A DNA stretch of 64,000 nt, taken from the NCBI RefSeq assembly GCF_008923185.1, contig NZ_WBMT01000002.1:434001-498000 (forward strand). The letters run 5' to 3'. A program made the translations under genes and the position numbers. Positions 9,413 through 18,678 of the stretch are shown piece by piece. A model generated the notes under the pieces. That model searched no databases and was not told where the DNA came from. It saw only the letters and a program-made list of their open reading frames with translations. Within the stretch, counting starts at the first letter, position 1. Every line of letters begins with the position of its first letter. Origin of the DNA: Actinomadura rudentiformis (lineage in GTDB: Bacteria; Actinomycetota; Actinomycetes; Streptosporangiales; Streptosporangiaceae).

Positions 9413-10690
9413 TCAGGCGATGCGGTCGATGATCAGCGGGAGCTGGTCGAGGGTGCCCGCCTCGTCAATGTCGTACGCGCCCTCCAGAGACTCCAAAGCA
9501 CGTTCGAAGCGGCTCGCGTCGTCGGCGTGGAGGGTGAGCAGCGGCTGCCCGGCGGTCACCTTGTCGCCCGGCTTGGCGTGGCAGATGATGCCCGCGCCGA
9601 ACGAGACGGGGTCCTCCTTGCGGGCCCGTCCCGCACCGAGGCGCCAGGCGGCCACGCCGACGCCGTAGGCGTCCAGGCGGGTGAGGACACCGGTCGCGGG
9701 CGCGGTGATCTCGTGCGTCTCGGCTGCGACCGGCAGTTCGGCGTCGGGGTCGCCGCCCTGGGCAGAGATCATCCGGCGCCAGACGTCCATCGCGGAGCCG
9801 TCCCGCAGGGCGTCGGCCGGGTCCTTGCCGCCGTCGAGCCCCGCCGCGGCGAGCATCTCGCGGGCGAGCCGCACGGTCAGCTCCACCACGTCGTCCGGCC
9901 CGCCGCCGGCCAGGACCTCGACCGACTCGGCGACCTCGACGGCGTTGCCGACCGCGCGGCCGAGGGGCCGGTCCATGGCGGTCAGCAGGGCGACGGTGCG
10001 CAGGCCGTGGTCGGTGCCGATGCCGACCATGGTCTCGGCCAGCTCGCGGGCGTTCTCGACGGTCTTCATGAACGCGCCGGAGCCGACCTTGACGTCCAGC
10101 ACCAGCGCGCCGGTGCCCTCGGCGATCTTCTTCGACATGATCGAGGAGGCGATCAGCGGGATCGACTCGACGGTGCCGGTCACGTCGCGCAGCGCGTACA
10201 GCTTGCGGTCGGCCGGGGCCAGCCCGCTGCCCGCCGCGCAGATGACCGCACCGGCGTCGCGCAGCACGCCCAGCATCTCCTCGGGTGAGAGCGACGCGCG
10301 CCAGCCGGGGATCGACTCCAGCTTGTCGAGCGTGCCGCCGGTGTGCCCGAGCCCCCGTCCCGACAGCTGCGGGACCGCGGCACCGCACGCCGCCACGACC
10401 GGTGCCAGCGGCAGCGTGATCTTGTCGCCGACGCCGCCGGTGGAGTGCTTGTCGGTGGTGGAACGATCCAGCGCGGACCAGTCCATGCGTTCGCCGGAAC
10501 GGATCATGGCCTCGGTCCAGCGGGCGACCTCGGCGCGGTTCATCCCGTTCAGCAGGATCGCCATCGCCAGGGCCGACATCTGCTCCTCGGCGATCACACC
10601 GCGGGTGTAGGCGTCCACCGCCCAGTCGATCTGCTCGGGCGAGAGTTCCCCGCCGTCCCGCTTGGCGCGGATGACATCGATGGCGTCCAC
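9413..10690 (-). CDS. deoA: Thymidine phosphorylase
   Basis: A 425-residue pyrimidine nucleoside phosphorylase that cleaves thymidine or deoxyuridine with phosphate. The phosphate-binding segment STTDKHSTGGVGDK (77-90), GRGLGHTGGTLDKLES and the C-terminal pyrimidine phosphorylase domain are present, and the length is that of the family. It is preceded by cdd, with a 14-bp tandem repeat in the short gap, and followed by add. The product 2-deoxyribose 1-phosphate would need a phosphopentomutase. Confidence 0.95.
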   Translation of the reverse strand: MDAIDVIRAKRDGGELSPEQIDWAVDAYTRGVIAEEQMSALAMAILLNGMNRAEVARWTEAMIRSGERMDWSALDRSTTDKHSTGGVGDKITLPLAPVVAACGAAVPQLSGRGLGHTGGTLDKLESIPGWRASLSPEEMLGVLRDAGAVICAAGSGLAPADRKLYALRDVTGTVESIPLIASSIMSKKIAEGTGALVLDVKVGSGAFMKTVENARELAETMVGIGTDHGLRTVALLTAMDRPLGRAVGNAVEVAESVEVLAGGGPDDVVELTVRLAREMLAAAGLDGGKDPADALRDGSAMDVWRRMISAQGGDPDAELPVAAETHEITAPATGVLTRLDAYGVGVAAWRLGAGRARKEDPVSFGAGIICHAKPGDKVTAGQPLLTLHADDASRFERALESLEGAYDIDEAGTLDQLPLIIDRIA

Positions 10691-10720
10691 GGATTCCTCT
10701 CGTTCAGACTCAGGCTCAGC

Positions 10721-10790
10721 TGATCGGGCTCGGTTGATCGAGCTCAGGTGATCAGGCTCGGTTGATCAGGCTCGGTTGATCAGGTCGTCG
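10721..10790. repeat. 14-bp tandem repeat spanning the 3' end of cdd
   Basis: Four full copies of TGATCAGGCTCGGT or close variants (10721-10734, 10735-10748, 10749-10762, 10763-10776) and a partial fifth. Two units are identical and each carries a TGATC(A/G) core. The last six codons and stop codon of cdd lie in the repeat, which fills most of the cdd-deoA gap. Confidence 0.85.
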
Positions 10791-11182
10791 GGGCCGAAGG
10801 CGTCCGGCAGCACGTCCGACATCGGCAGGACGCCGCGCGTCGTCTCCAGCAACATCGCCGGGCCGCCGTGCTCCCACAGCAGCTGCCGGCAGCGCCCGCA
10901 GGGCATCAGCGGATCGCCGTGCCGGTCGACCACCGCCACCGCCACCAGCCGCGGCCGTTCGCCCTCCGCGGCCTTGTCGGGGCCGTGCAGGGCGCTGACC
11001 AGGCTGCACTCAGCGCACAGTCCGACGCCGTACGAGGCGTTCTCCACGTTGCAGCCGGTGAGCACGCGCCCGTCGTCGGCCAGCCCGGCGGCGCCCACGG
11101 GGAAGTCGGAGTACGGCGCGTACGCCCGCCTCATCGCTCCCTGGGCGGCCTCACGCAGCACTTTCCAGTCGATTTCGTTCAT
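10766..11182 (-). CDS. cdd: Cytidine deaminase
   Basis: A 138-residue zinc enzyme deaminating (deoxy)cytidine to (deoxy)uridine, feeding thymidine phosphorylase. The zinc site is C-A-E (56-58) with catalytic Glu58, plus Cys95 and Cys98 in PCGRCRQ; NVENASYG contacts the ribose. The ATG at 11182 is preferred over a GTG at 11209 because GGGAAGG lies about 10 bases before it and family members start close to this point. It is downstream of the permease genes on the same strand. Confidence 0.93.
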   Translation of the reverse strand: MNEIDWKVLREAAQGAMRRAYAPYSDFPVGAAGLADDGRVLTGCNVENASYGVGLCAECSLVSALHGPDKAAEGERPRLVAVAVVDRHGDPLMPCGRCRQLLWEHGGPAMLLETTRGVLPMSDVLPDAFGPDDLINRA

Positions 11183-11302
11183 CAGGCCTTCCCAAGCACC
11201 ATCGCTCACCCACTATTCCACCCGCGCATGCCGGCGTTCCGGCACCACCCGGATGCGGCGAGCCCGCGCCAGCCGGCGGCGGGCTCGCCATCGAGACGAC
11301 GG

Positions 11303-12724
11303 TCAGCGGGCCTCGCCGCGCCGGTATCGGAGGCCGTTCGCGGCAGGCATCCGCAGTCGCTGGCTGGCCAGGGCCAGCACAAGCAGCGTGGTGAGGTGCG
11401 GCGTGAACGAGACCAGTTCGCCCGGCACCACCTCGCTGTTGAGGAACCAGACGAACAGGCCCAGCGCCGCCAGCACCGAGATCACGATGCCGATGTAGGC
11501 GTTGCGCAGCGTACGGCGGTCCAGGTCGGTGGTGACCATGGGCCGGATGCGGCTCGCCCGCACGACCTGCCACACCGCGACCGCGGCCAGGATGACCGCC
11601 ACGAACAGCAGCAGCGCGTGCACCGACTCGCCACCACCGCGCGCGTTCATCGCGTCGGTGTAGCCGAACAACATCGACCCCGCGAGCAGCCCGCCCGGCC
11701 GCCAGTTACCGAAGATCATCGCAGCCAGGCCGATGAAGCCGCGGCCGCCGGTCTGGCCGTCCTGGTAGAGCGGCGCCGCCACGGTGACCAGGAACGCCCC
11801 CGCCAGGCCGGAGAAGCCGCCCGAGATGATCACGGCCGCGTACTTCATCCGGTAGACGTTCACGCCAAGCGACTCGCTGGCGTACGGGTCCTCGCCGCAG
11901 GAGCGGATGCGCAGGCCGAACGCGGTCTTCCACAAGACGAAGAACGAGAGCGGCACGAGCAGCAACGCGACCAGCGTCAGCAGCGACATCCCCGCTGTCA
12001 GGCCGCGCAGGACACCCGCCACGTCCGAAAGCAGGAACCAGTGCTGCTTCTCCAGCGAGCCCAGCCAGTCCGGACTCTTCCAGCCGCCTATCTCCCCACC
12101 CGACAACACCGGCAGTGTGAGCGTGGTGATCGGATCGACCGGCGGCGACTGGCGCGGGCCGCCACCCAGCGCCTTCGCCTCGCCGGTGTTGAAGATCAGC
12201 CCGGCCAGGAACTGGGTCAGCCCGAGCCCCAGGATGTTGATCGCGACACCCGAGACGATGTGGTCGACCCCGAACGAGACGGTGGCGACGGCATGCAGCA
12301 GGCCGCCGAGGGCGCCGCCGAGGATGCCCGCGAGCACCCCGATCCACGGGCCCCACTGGTAACCGGCCCAGGCACCCGTCCAGGTGCCGAGGATCATCAT
12401 GCCCTCAAGGCCGATGTTGATGATTCCGGACCGTTCGGCCCAGAGCCCGCCCAGCCCGGCCAGGAAGATCGGTACCGCGAGCCGCAGCGCCGCGCTGACC
12501 GTGCCGCTGGAGGTGACGTCGTTGGCGTCGTCGATCACGCGCACCAGCGACAGCAGGATCAGCAGCGCCCCGGCCAGCATCAGGTAATGCGGCCAGCGCA
12601 GCTTGAGCTTGCCGTTCGCGGCCTTGACCCTGTCGACCACGGCAGTGGCGCTCACGCTGGTTCCCTTGCGGGGGGACGACCCCCCGGAAGCGCCCGCAGG
12701 CGTGTGCTCGCTTCGCTCGCTCAC
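11303..12724 (-). CDS. ABC transporter permease, nucleoside type (NupQ/YufQ-like)
   Basis: A 473-residue inner-membrane permease with about nine to ten hydrophobic segments and the family signature ERSGIINIGLEGMM. With its partner permease, the duplicated ATPase and the BMP lipoprotein it forms a nucleoside importer; cdd, deoA and add downstream support that substrate class. Its GTG start overlaps the preceding gene as GTGA. The first 35 residues (Gly/Ser/Arg-rich) are not typical of the family and contain the GGGGGGACGACCCCCC element at 12670-12685; an internal start near the VDRVKAANGK segment cannot be excluded. Confidence 0.9.
   Translation of the reverse strand: MSERSEHTPAGASGGSSPRKGTSVSATAVVDRVKAANGKLKLRWPHYLMLAGALLILLSLVRVIDDANDVTSSGTVSAALRLAVPIFLAGLGGLWAERSGIINIGLEGMMILGTWTGAWAGYQWGPWIGVLAGILGGALGGLLHAVATVSFGVDHIVSGVAINILGLGLTQFLAGLIFNTGEAKALGGGPRQSPPVDPITTLTLPVLSGGEIGGWKSPDWLGSLEKQHWFLLSDVAGVLRGLTAGMSLLTLVALLLVPLSFFVLWKTAFGLRIRSCGEDPYASESLGVNVYRMKYAAVIISGGFSGLAGAFLVTVAAPLYQDGQTGGRGFIGLAAMIFGNWRPGGLLAGSMLFGYTDAMNARGGGESVHALLLFVAVILAAVAVWQVVRASRIRPMVTTDLDRRTLRNAYIGIVISVLAALGLFVWFLNSEVVPGELVSFTPHLTTLLVLALASQRLRMPAANGLRYRRGEAR
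12670..12685. repeat. Dispersed 16-bp palindrome, copy 1
   Basis: GGGGGGACGACCCCCC on the plus strand, inside the N-terminal coding sequence of the NupQ-like permease. Identical cores occur at 33501-33516 and 40937-40952. Confidence 0.8.
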
Positions 12725-14115
12725 GCTGCCCCCTTCGCAAGGTCATGTCCGGTGGCCAGCTCTGCCGCCACGGTCCGCTGTTGCAACCTGATCTCCCAGC
12801 GCCGCACGAGTTCGTAGACGATGACGACGGTCAGGACGACGACGCCCTGCATCACGCCGACGATCTCCTTCGGCACGTCGACCTCCTGCAGCACGTCGGA
12901 GGTCTGGTCGAGGAAGGCGAACAGCAGGGCCGCCAGCGCGATGCCGAAGGGGTGGTTGCGGCCGAGCAGCGCGACGGTGATACCGGTGAAGCCCAGCCCG
13001 GCCGGGAAGTTCAGCGAGTACTCGTACGAGGCGCCGAGGAGCTCGGGCATGCCGATCAGCCCGGCGACCGCCCCGGACGCGATCATCGTGATCACGACCA
13101 TCCGCTTGGCGCTGACACCGCTGGCCTGCGCCGCTGTCGGGGACAGCCCCGAGACCTTGAGGTCGAAGCCGAACCGGGTGAAGTTGATGACCACCCAGAA
13201 CACGATTCCCACGACGACCGCCATCGGCAGCAGGCCGTACACCTCGCCGGGCAGGTCGGTCAGGATCGGGCCGACCACCAGGGCGGTGACCGCCACGAAG
13301 ACGGCCGCGCCGATGACGCCCAGCACCAGTCCGGCGACCGGGCTCTTGCCGGGCTCACCGGCCGCCACCTGCTTGCGGTAGGAGAGGTAGACGATCGCGG
13401 CCGCACCGGCGACCAGGATCACCCACAACACCGGGCCGCTGAAGATCGAGTTCAGTGCGCCGTTGAACGGTCCGACCCGGCCCGACTCGGGGATCTGGGC
13501 GGTGGCGACGTTGTTGCTGCCCGGCCGCACCTCGGCGAGGCGCTTGTCGTTCAGCAGGTACGCGATCACGCCGGTGGCGATCGCGTTCAGCATGATCGTG
13601 GACAGCACCTCGCTGACCCCGCGGGTGACCTTGAGGATGCCCGCGATCGCGGCCCACAGGCCGCCGATCAGCATCGCCGCGACGATCACCAGCATCTGGC
13701 CGAACGGGGCGGGCAGCGTCAGAGCGCCGCCCAGCGCGGCAGCCAGGAACGCCGCCAGCCGGTACTGGCCGTCCACGCCGATGTTGAGCAGCGCCATCCG
13801 GAAGCCGATCGCCACCGCGACCGCCGACAGGTAGTAGCGGGTCGCGCGGTTGAGGATGTCGACGATCGACGAGTCGGTGGTGCCGTAGTCGATCATGCTC
13901 TGGATCGAGCTGACCGGGTCCGCACCGGTCACCCGGAGCAGGATCATCGTGATGACCAGCGAGATGACCAGGGCCAGCACGGGCGCGCCGAGCCGCAGGG
14001 CCCAGCCGCGCGGGCCGAGGCCCCGCAAAATCGCCTGCCATGCCGGCACATGCTCCGGGGACCCGCCCCCGGCGGGTGCCGGAGCGGTCTTGGGGGTCTC
14101 CTGCGGCTCACTCAT
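12721..14115 (-). CDS. ABC transporter permease, nucleoside type (NupP/YufP-like)
   Basis: A 464-residue integral membrane protein, second permease of the importer. It has a cytoplasmic Pro/Gly-rich N-terminus and some ten hydrophobic segments, with the family segment FRMALLNIGVDGQYRLAAF around residues 102-120. It overlaps the ATPase gene by 8 bases and the next permease gene by 4, so the three are likely co-translated. The substrate is inferred from the neighbouring nucleoside enzymes. Confidence 0.92.
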   Translation of the reverse strand: MSEPQETPKTAPAPAGGGSPEHVPAWQAILRGLGPRGWALRLGAPVLALVISLVITMILLRVTGADPVSSIQSMIDYGTTDSSIVDILNRATRYYLSAVAVAIGFRMALLNIGVDGQYRLAAFLAAALGGALTLPAPFGQMLVIVAAMLIGGLWAAIAGILKVTRGVSEVLSTIMLNAIATGVIAYLLNDKRLAEVRPGSNNVATAQIPESGRVGPFNGALNSIFSGPVLWVILVAGAAAIVYLSYRKQVAAGEPGKSPVAGLVLGVIGAAVFVAVTALVVGPILTDLPGEVYGLLPMAVVVGIVFWVVINFTRFGFDLKVSGLSPTAAQASGVSAKRMVVITMIASGAVAGLIGMPELLGASYEYSLNFPAGLGFTGITVALLGRNHPFGIALAALLFAFLDQTSDVLQEVDVPKEIVGVMQGVVVLTVVIVYELVRRWEIRLQQRTVAAELATGHDLAKGAA

Positions 14116-15649
14116 CTGCGGCCCCCGCGTCCGAACCGGCGCCGGTCATCGCGGAGCCCAGCTCCTCGGGGGTGACCGTGCCCGGGTCGACCCGGGCGAC
14201 CAGGCGGCCGCGCAAGATCACGTGCAGCGTGTCGGACATACCGATGAGTTCCTCGAGATCTGCGCTGATCAGCAGCACGGCCAGGCCGGCGGCCCGGGCC
14301 TGCCGCAGGTACTCCCAGATGGCTGCCTGGGCGCCCACATCGATACCGCGGGTCGGGTGCGCGGCGATCAGCAGGCGCGGCTCGCCGGACATCTCCCGGC
14401 CGACGATCAGCTTCTGCTGGTTGCCACCGGACAGTGCGGCCGCCGGCACGTCGATGCCGGGCGTGCGGACGTCGTACGCCTGGACGATCCGCGTGGTGTC
14501 GCGCCGTGCGCCGCCACGGTCGATCCAAGGGCCGCGGACGTTCGGCCGCTGGGTCTGGTGGCCGAGCATGCGGTTCTCCCACAGCGCGCCTTCGAGGACC
14601 AGCCCGTGCCGGTGCCTGTCCTCGGGGATGTAGGCGATGCCGGCCTCACGCCGCTTGCGGGTGGGCCAGTGGGTGATGTCGTCCCCGCCGTAGGTGATCG
14701 TGCCGGTGTCGGCGGAACGGATGCCCATGAGCGCCTCGATGAGCTCGCTCTGGCCGTTCCCCTCCACCCCGGCGAGGCCGACGATCTCGCCGCGGCGGAT
14801 CCGCAGTGACACGTCGTCGACGACCGGGCGCCCCTCCGGCGTCAGCACGGTCAGCTTGGCGACGTCGAGCTGGACGTCCTCGGTGACCGTGGACTCGCGC
14901 AGCTCCGGCGTCGGCAGCTCGGAGCCGACCATCAGCTCGGCGAGCCGGCGGGAGGTGATCTCTCGCGGGTCCAGGCAGGTGGCGACCGAGGTGCCGCGCC
15001 GGATCACCGAGATGGCGTCGGCGACCGAGAGCACCTCGTCGAGCTTGTGCGAGATGAACAGGACCGTGAGCCCCTCGGCCTTCAGCTCACGCAGGTTGCC
15101 GAACAGCTCGTCGACCTCCTGCGGCACCAGCACCGCGGTGGGCTCGTCCAGGATGAGCACCTTGGCGCCCCGGTAGAGCACCTTGAGGATCTCCACCCGC
15201 TGCCGGTCGCCGACGCCGAGGGTCTCGACCAGCACGTCGGGGTCGACGCGCAGCCCGTACGCCGCGGACATCTCGCGGATCTTCTCGCGGGCGGCGTCGA
15301 AGTCGATCCGCCCGCGCCGCTTCGGCTCGGCGCCGAGGATGACGTTCTCCAGCACGGTCAGGTTGTCGGCCAGCTTGAAGTGCTGGTGGACCATGCCGAT
15401 CCCGCGCGCGATCGCGTCGGCGGGGGTCTTGAACGAGACCTCCTGGCCATCGATCTCGATGGTGCCCTCGTCCGGCTTCTGCATGCCGTAGAGGATCTTC
15501 ATCAACGTCGACTTGCCCGCGCCGTTCTCACCGCACAGCGCGTGCACCTCGCCCTTGTTGATGGTGAGGTCGATGTCGCGGTTGGCCACCACGCCGGGGA
15601 ACCGCTTGGTGATCGATGTCAGCCGTACGGCCGGCACCTCGTCAGGCAC
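14108..15649 (-). CDS. ABC transporter ATP-binding protein with two ATPase domains, nucleoside type
   Basis: A 513-residue ATPase that powers the importer. The N-terminal domain has Walker A GENGAGKST (40-48), signature LGVGDRQRVEILK and Walker B VLILDEPTA. The second domain has a degenerate P-loop region (EGNGQSELIEALMG) but an intact LSGGNQQK signature, as in NupO/YufO and sugar importers. The GTG start has AGGAGG five to ten bases upstream. A hairpin separates it from the lipoprotein gene. Confidence 0.94.
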   Translation of the reverse strand: MPDEVPAVRLTSITKRFPGVVANRDIDLTINKGEVHALCGENGAGKSTLMKILYGMQKPDEGTIEIDGQEVSFKTPADAIARGIGMVHQHFKLADNLTVLENVILGAEPKRRGRIDFDAAREKIREMSAAYGLRVDPDVLVETLGVGDRQRVEILKVLYRGAKVLILDEPTAVLVPQEVDELFGNLRELKAEGLTVLFISHKLDEVLSVADAISVIRRGTSVATCLDPREITSRRLAELMVGSELPTPELRESTVTEDVQLDVAKLTVLTPEGRPVVDDVSLRIRRGEIVGLAGVEGNGQSELIEALMGIRSADTGTITYGGDDITHWPTRKRREAGIAYIPEDRHRHGLVLEGALWENRMLGHQTQRPNVRGPWIDRGGARRDTTRIVQAYDVRTPGIDVPAAALSGGNQQKLIVGREMSGEPRLLIAAHPTRGIDVGAQAAIWEYLRQARAAGLAVLLISADLEELIGMSDTLHVILRGRLVARVDPGTVTPEELGSAMTGAGSDAGAADE

Positions 15650-15693
15650 GAGTGCCCTCCTGACTCGAAAAAGTCGAAATCCCTTCGTCGCGC

Positions 15694-15723
15694 GGCCCCG
15701 CCGGTCGCGAAACCGGCGGGGCC
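15694..15723 (-). terminator. Hairpin between lipoprotein and ABC ATPase genes, probable attenuator
   Basis: Perfect 12-bp stem GGCCCCGCCGGT (15694-15705) and ACCGGCGGGGCC (15712-15723) with a 6-base loop. It follows the substrate-binding lipoprotein gene. A leaky terminator or mRNA-stabilising hairpin at this position commonly gives more binding protein than permease; that role is inferred. Confidence 0.65.
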
Positions 15724-15776
15724 ATCACGGCGAAGGGCCGGCACAGAGAGAGGCCAGCAGAGAGGCCGGGCTCAGC

Positions 15777-16829
15777 TCACTTGGTGGGCACCTTGATCTT
15801 GCCGCTGACGATGTCGGCCTTGAACTGGTCCAGCTTGGCCTTGATGTCGTCGACCTTGCCACCGGACGTGGCGTAGCCCACGCCGTCGTTGCTCAGGTCG
15901 TACTTCTTCGTGCCGGCCTGGAAGGTGCCCTTGCTGACCGACTCGACGAAGTCGAAGACCGACAGGTCGACCCGCTTGACCATGGAGGTGAGGATCTGCT
16001 CCTTCACCGGGGCCACGGCCGGCAGGTTGTACTGGTCCGAGTCGACGCCGATGGCCAGCTTCTTGGCCGCGCCGACGGTGTTGATCACACCGATGCCCGC
16101 GCCGCCGGCGGCGTGGTAGATCACGTCGGCGTTCTTGTCGAGCTGGCCCTTGGCGGCCTCGGTGCCGAGCGCCGGGTTCTTGAAGCCGTCGAAGTTCGGC
16201 GGCTCGGTCAGGTACTTGGCCGGCAGGACCTTGATCCCCGGCTTGGCGGCCTTGGCGCCCGCCTCGTATCCGGCCTGGAACTTGTGGATCAGCGGCACGT
16301 TGACACCGCCGATGAAACCGATGGTGCCGGTCTTGGACTTGAGCGCGGCGGCCGCGCCGACCAGGAACGAGCCCTGCTCTTCGGAGAAGCAGGCGCCGAG
16401 CACGTTGGTGCCCTCCACCTTGCACTGGTCGGCGTCGACGACCAGGAACTTGGTGTTGGGGAACGCCTTGGCGACCTTGTTGATCGAGTTGGTGTAGGCG
16501 AAGCCGACACCGATGATCGGGTTGTAGCCCTTGGTGGCCAGGAGGCGGAGGCGCGACTCCTTGTCGGCGTCCGGCTCGTCCGGCTTGGCGGAGATCTCCT
16601 CGGTCTGGATGTTCAGGTCCTTCTTGACCCGATCCAGACCCGCCGCCGCCGAGTCGTTGAACGACTGGTCGCCACGGCCGCCGATGTCGAACGCCAGACC
16701 CACTTTCAGGGTCTTCTTGTCATCGCCACCGCCACCGGTCTCGGCCTTCTTGCCACCGCACGCGGAGGCGCTCAGCGTGAGCGCAGCGCCCGTCAGCGTG
16801 ACGAGCGAAATCTTGAGTCCACGGCGCAA
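15777..16829 (-). CDS. BMP-family nucleoside-binding lipoprotein
   Basis: A 350-residue extracytoplasmic substrate-binding lipoprotein of the Bmp/Med family. The start is a TTG at 16829 with GGAAGGAG seven bases upstream; this leaves a clean lipoprotein signal, MRRGLKISLVTLTGAAL then LSASAC, so Cys24 is the lipidated residue. A frame-extending ATG at 16880 would put 17 atypical residues before the signal. The mature protein shows VGLAFDIGGRGDQSFNDSA, typical of BMP proteins. It heads the nucleoside transport and catabolism unit. Confidence 0.92.
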   Translation of the reverse strand: MRRGLKISLVTLTGAALTLSASACGGKKAETGGGGDDKKTLKVGLAFDIGGRGDQSFNDSAAAGLDRVKKDLNIQTEEISAKPDEPDADKESRLRLLATKGYNPIIGVGFAYTNSINKVAKAFPNTKFLVVDADQCKVEGTNVLGACFSEEQGSFLVGAAAALKSKTGTIGFIGGVNVPLIHKFQAGYEAGAKAAKPGIKVLPAKYLTEPPNFDGFKNPALGTEAAKGQLDKNADVIYHAAGGAGIGVINTVGAAKKLAIGVDSDQYNLPAVAPVKEQILTSMVKRVDLSVFDFVESVSKGTFQAGTKKYDLSNDGVGYATSGGKVDDIKAKLDQFKADIVSGKIKVPTK

Positions 16830-17172
16830 GGTAGCGCTCCTTCCATTCCCCACCCAGGCATAGCGGCCAAAACCGGCCACTCAAATCGACTGGACGCTAC
16901 CTCGCATGTGGACCAAAACATCCCACGTGCACCGTTTCGCAATGCGGTCGTTACCAATGCGTACGCATATCGCCACAGGTCACAGCAGTGAAACGGAAGT
17001 CGATCACGGCAGGTCCCATGATCGGCGAGGCGGTCGCCCGCAGCTTACCGGGCATGTCCCGGACCGGCGTCCCGACGCGCCCCGGACCAGAGTCCGGATA
17101 TCACCCAGACCCTGGTCCGGACACTCCCCAGACCGAGGTCCCGGGCGAATCATGTCTCCCTGGGCGAACGGA
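16830..17172. promoter_or_regulatory. Control region upstream of the nucleoside unit
   Basis: This 343-bp stretch has no gene. It contains a perfect 12-bp palindrome, ATGCGTACGCAT, at 16957-16968, about 130 bp upstream of the lipoprotein start, and GGCC inverted arms at 16865-16878. Both are operator candidates only. At 17082-17120 the arms CCGGACCAG and CTGGTCCGG could form a hairpin. No convincing -35/-10 pair was found. Confidence 0.4.
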
Positions 17173-18678
17173 TCAGGTCGCGGTGGAGGCCTTGAGCACC
17201 TGGTCGGGGTCGCCAGGGCGGCCGCCGTCCCACAGCGCGGTGAGGGCGGTGGCGACCAGGACCCGGATGCCGACGCCGATGCAGCTCTCGTCGACGTCGA
17301 AGTCGCCCCGGTGCAGGTCGTACTCCGCCGTCGAACCCGGCGTGCGGACGCCGAGGCGGGCCAGGGCGCCGGGGATCGACTCCAGGTACCAGCCGAAGTC
17401 CTCCCCGCCGAGGCTCTGCGGCGTGGGCACCGCGGCCTCCTCGCCGAGCACCTCCGCCGACGCGTCGCGGAACATCTGCACGCTGGTCGCCTCGTTGACC
17501 GTCGGGGGGACGCCGCGGACGTACTCCAGCGAGGCCTCCACGTCGTACGCGGCGGCCACGGACTGCAGGAGCGCCTTCATCATCTCGGGCGCCCGGTGCC
17601 AGGCCTCGTCGTCCAGGCAGCGGACGGTGCCCTCGGCGATGCCGTCGTCGGGGATCGCGTTGGCGACCGAGCCGGCCGAGACCCGGCCCCAGACCAGGGA
17701 CAGGCTGGACCGGGGGTCGACGCGGCGGGACAGCGCGGCGGGCAGCTCCGTGACGATCTTGGCGAGGGCGTAGACCAGGTCGGCGGTGAGGTGCGGCCGG
17801 GCGGTGTGGCCGCCGGGGCCCGTCACCTTCACGTACACCTTGTCGCAGGCCGCGGTGATCGGGCCGGTGCGCAGGCCGAGCTGGCCGACCTCGATGCGCG
17901 GGTCGCAGTGCAGGGCGAACGCGCGGTCCACGCCGCAGATGCCGCCGGCCGCCATCACGTCCAGGGCGCCGCCGGGGGTCTCCTCGGCGGGCTGGAAGAG
18001 CAGCCGGACCCGGCCGGGCAGGAGCCCCGCCGCGGCCTGCTGGGCCAGGAAGAGACCGGCTCCGAGGACCATCGTGGTGTGCACGTCGTGGCCGCAGGAA
18101 TGGGCGACGCCCGGCACCGTCGAACGGTAGGGAACGTCCTTCTCGTCCTGGAGGGGCAGCGCGTCGATGTCCGCGCGGAGGGCGACGGTCGGGCCGTCCT
18201 CCGGGCCGATGTCGCAGAACAGCCCGGTGCCGCGGGGCAGCACCTGCGGGCGGAGCCCGGCGGCGGTCAGCCGCTCGACGATCCGCTGGGTGGTGCGGTG
18301 CTCGGCGTAGCCCAGCTCCGGGTGCATGTGGAGATCACGCCGGAAGAGCGTGAGGTCGTCCTCGTGCCCCGCCAGGAAGGCGTCCAGCTGCGGCTGCAGC
18401 GCCTCACCTCCCAGCGTGACTCCCGTCGGGGTGATCCCGGCGGACGATGTCTCGCGCTGCTCGGCCGCCCCTGGGGCGGTCGGTGGTTCAAGGCCGGGCA
18501 TCACCCCGGGTCCGGGTTTCGTCATATGCGCCCCCTGCGCCATGGCGGAGCCGAACGGCACCCGCCCAGTGGTCTGTTCGTTGCCGGCTCCGGCGGCGGA
18601 TGTGCCGTCCCGCGGAGCGCTCGATGGAGTGTTGCGGGGAGTGTGCGCGTCGCCGGGCGGCTCCTCATGTCCCGACAT
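17173..18678 (-). CDS. M20 family metal-dependent amidohydrolase/peptidase
   Basis: A 501-residue enzyme of the M20D (IAA-amino acid hydrolase/hippurate hydrolase-like) type. Metal and catalytic motifs seen: RRDLHMHPELGY, HSCGHDVHTTM, FQPAEETPGGA, ALHCDP and GGEDFGWYLE near the C-terminus. The family hydrolyses N-acyl amino acids or related amides. The start chosen is the ATG at 18678, with GGGGGAGG six bases upstream and a 14-base overlap with the upstream gene. This gives an unusual N-terminal extension of about 90 Pro/Gly/Thr-rich residues; the alternative ATG at 18525 also has a G-rich site upstream. Confidence 0.88.
   Translation of the reverse strand: MSGHEEPPGDAHTPRNTPSSAPRDGTSAAGAGNEQTTGRVPFGSAMAQGAHMTKPGPGVMPGLEPPTAPGAAEQRETSSAGITPTGVTLGGEALQPQLDAFLAGHEDDLTLFRRDLHMHPELGYAEHRTTQRIVERLTAAGLRPQVLPRGTGLFCDIGPEDGPTVALRADIDALPLQDEKDVPYRSTVPGVAHSCGHDVHTTMVLGAGLFLAQQAAAGLLPGRVRLLFQPAEETPGGALDVMAAGGICGVDRAFALHCDPRIEVGQLGLRTGPITAACDKVYVKVTGPGGHTARPHLTADLVYALAKIVTELPAALSRRVDPRSSLSLVWGRVSAGSVANAIPDDGIAEGTVRCLDDEAWHRAPEMMKALLQSVAAAYDVEASLEYVRGVPPTVNEATSVQMFRDASAEVLGEEAAVPTPQSLGGEDFGWYLESIPGALARLGVRTPGSTAEYDLHRGDFDVDESCIGVGIRVLVATALTALWDGGRPGDPDQVLKASTAT

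Noticed and set aside
8561..10288. 575-residue plus-strand frame over add and deoA
   Set aside because: Overlaps two well-recognised enzymes and shows no domain.
12745..14175. Long plus-strand open frame opposite the permease gene
   Set aside because: Asp/His/Gln/Arg-rich low-complexity translation typical of antisense frames in GC-rich genes; the permease is clearly real.
16830..16880. BMP lipoprotein start at the ATG 16880
   Set aside because: It would place polar residues before the lipoprotein signal; TTG at 16829 with GGAAGGAG fits better.
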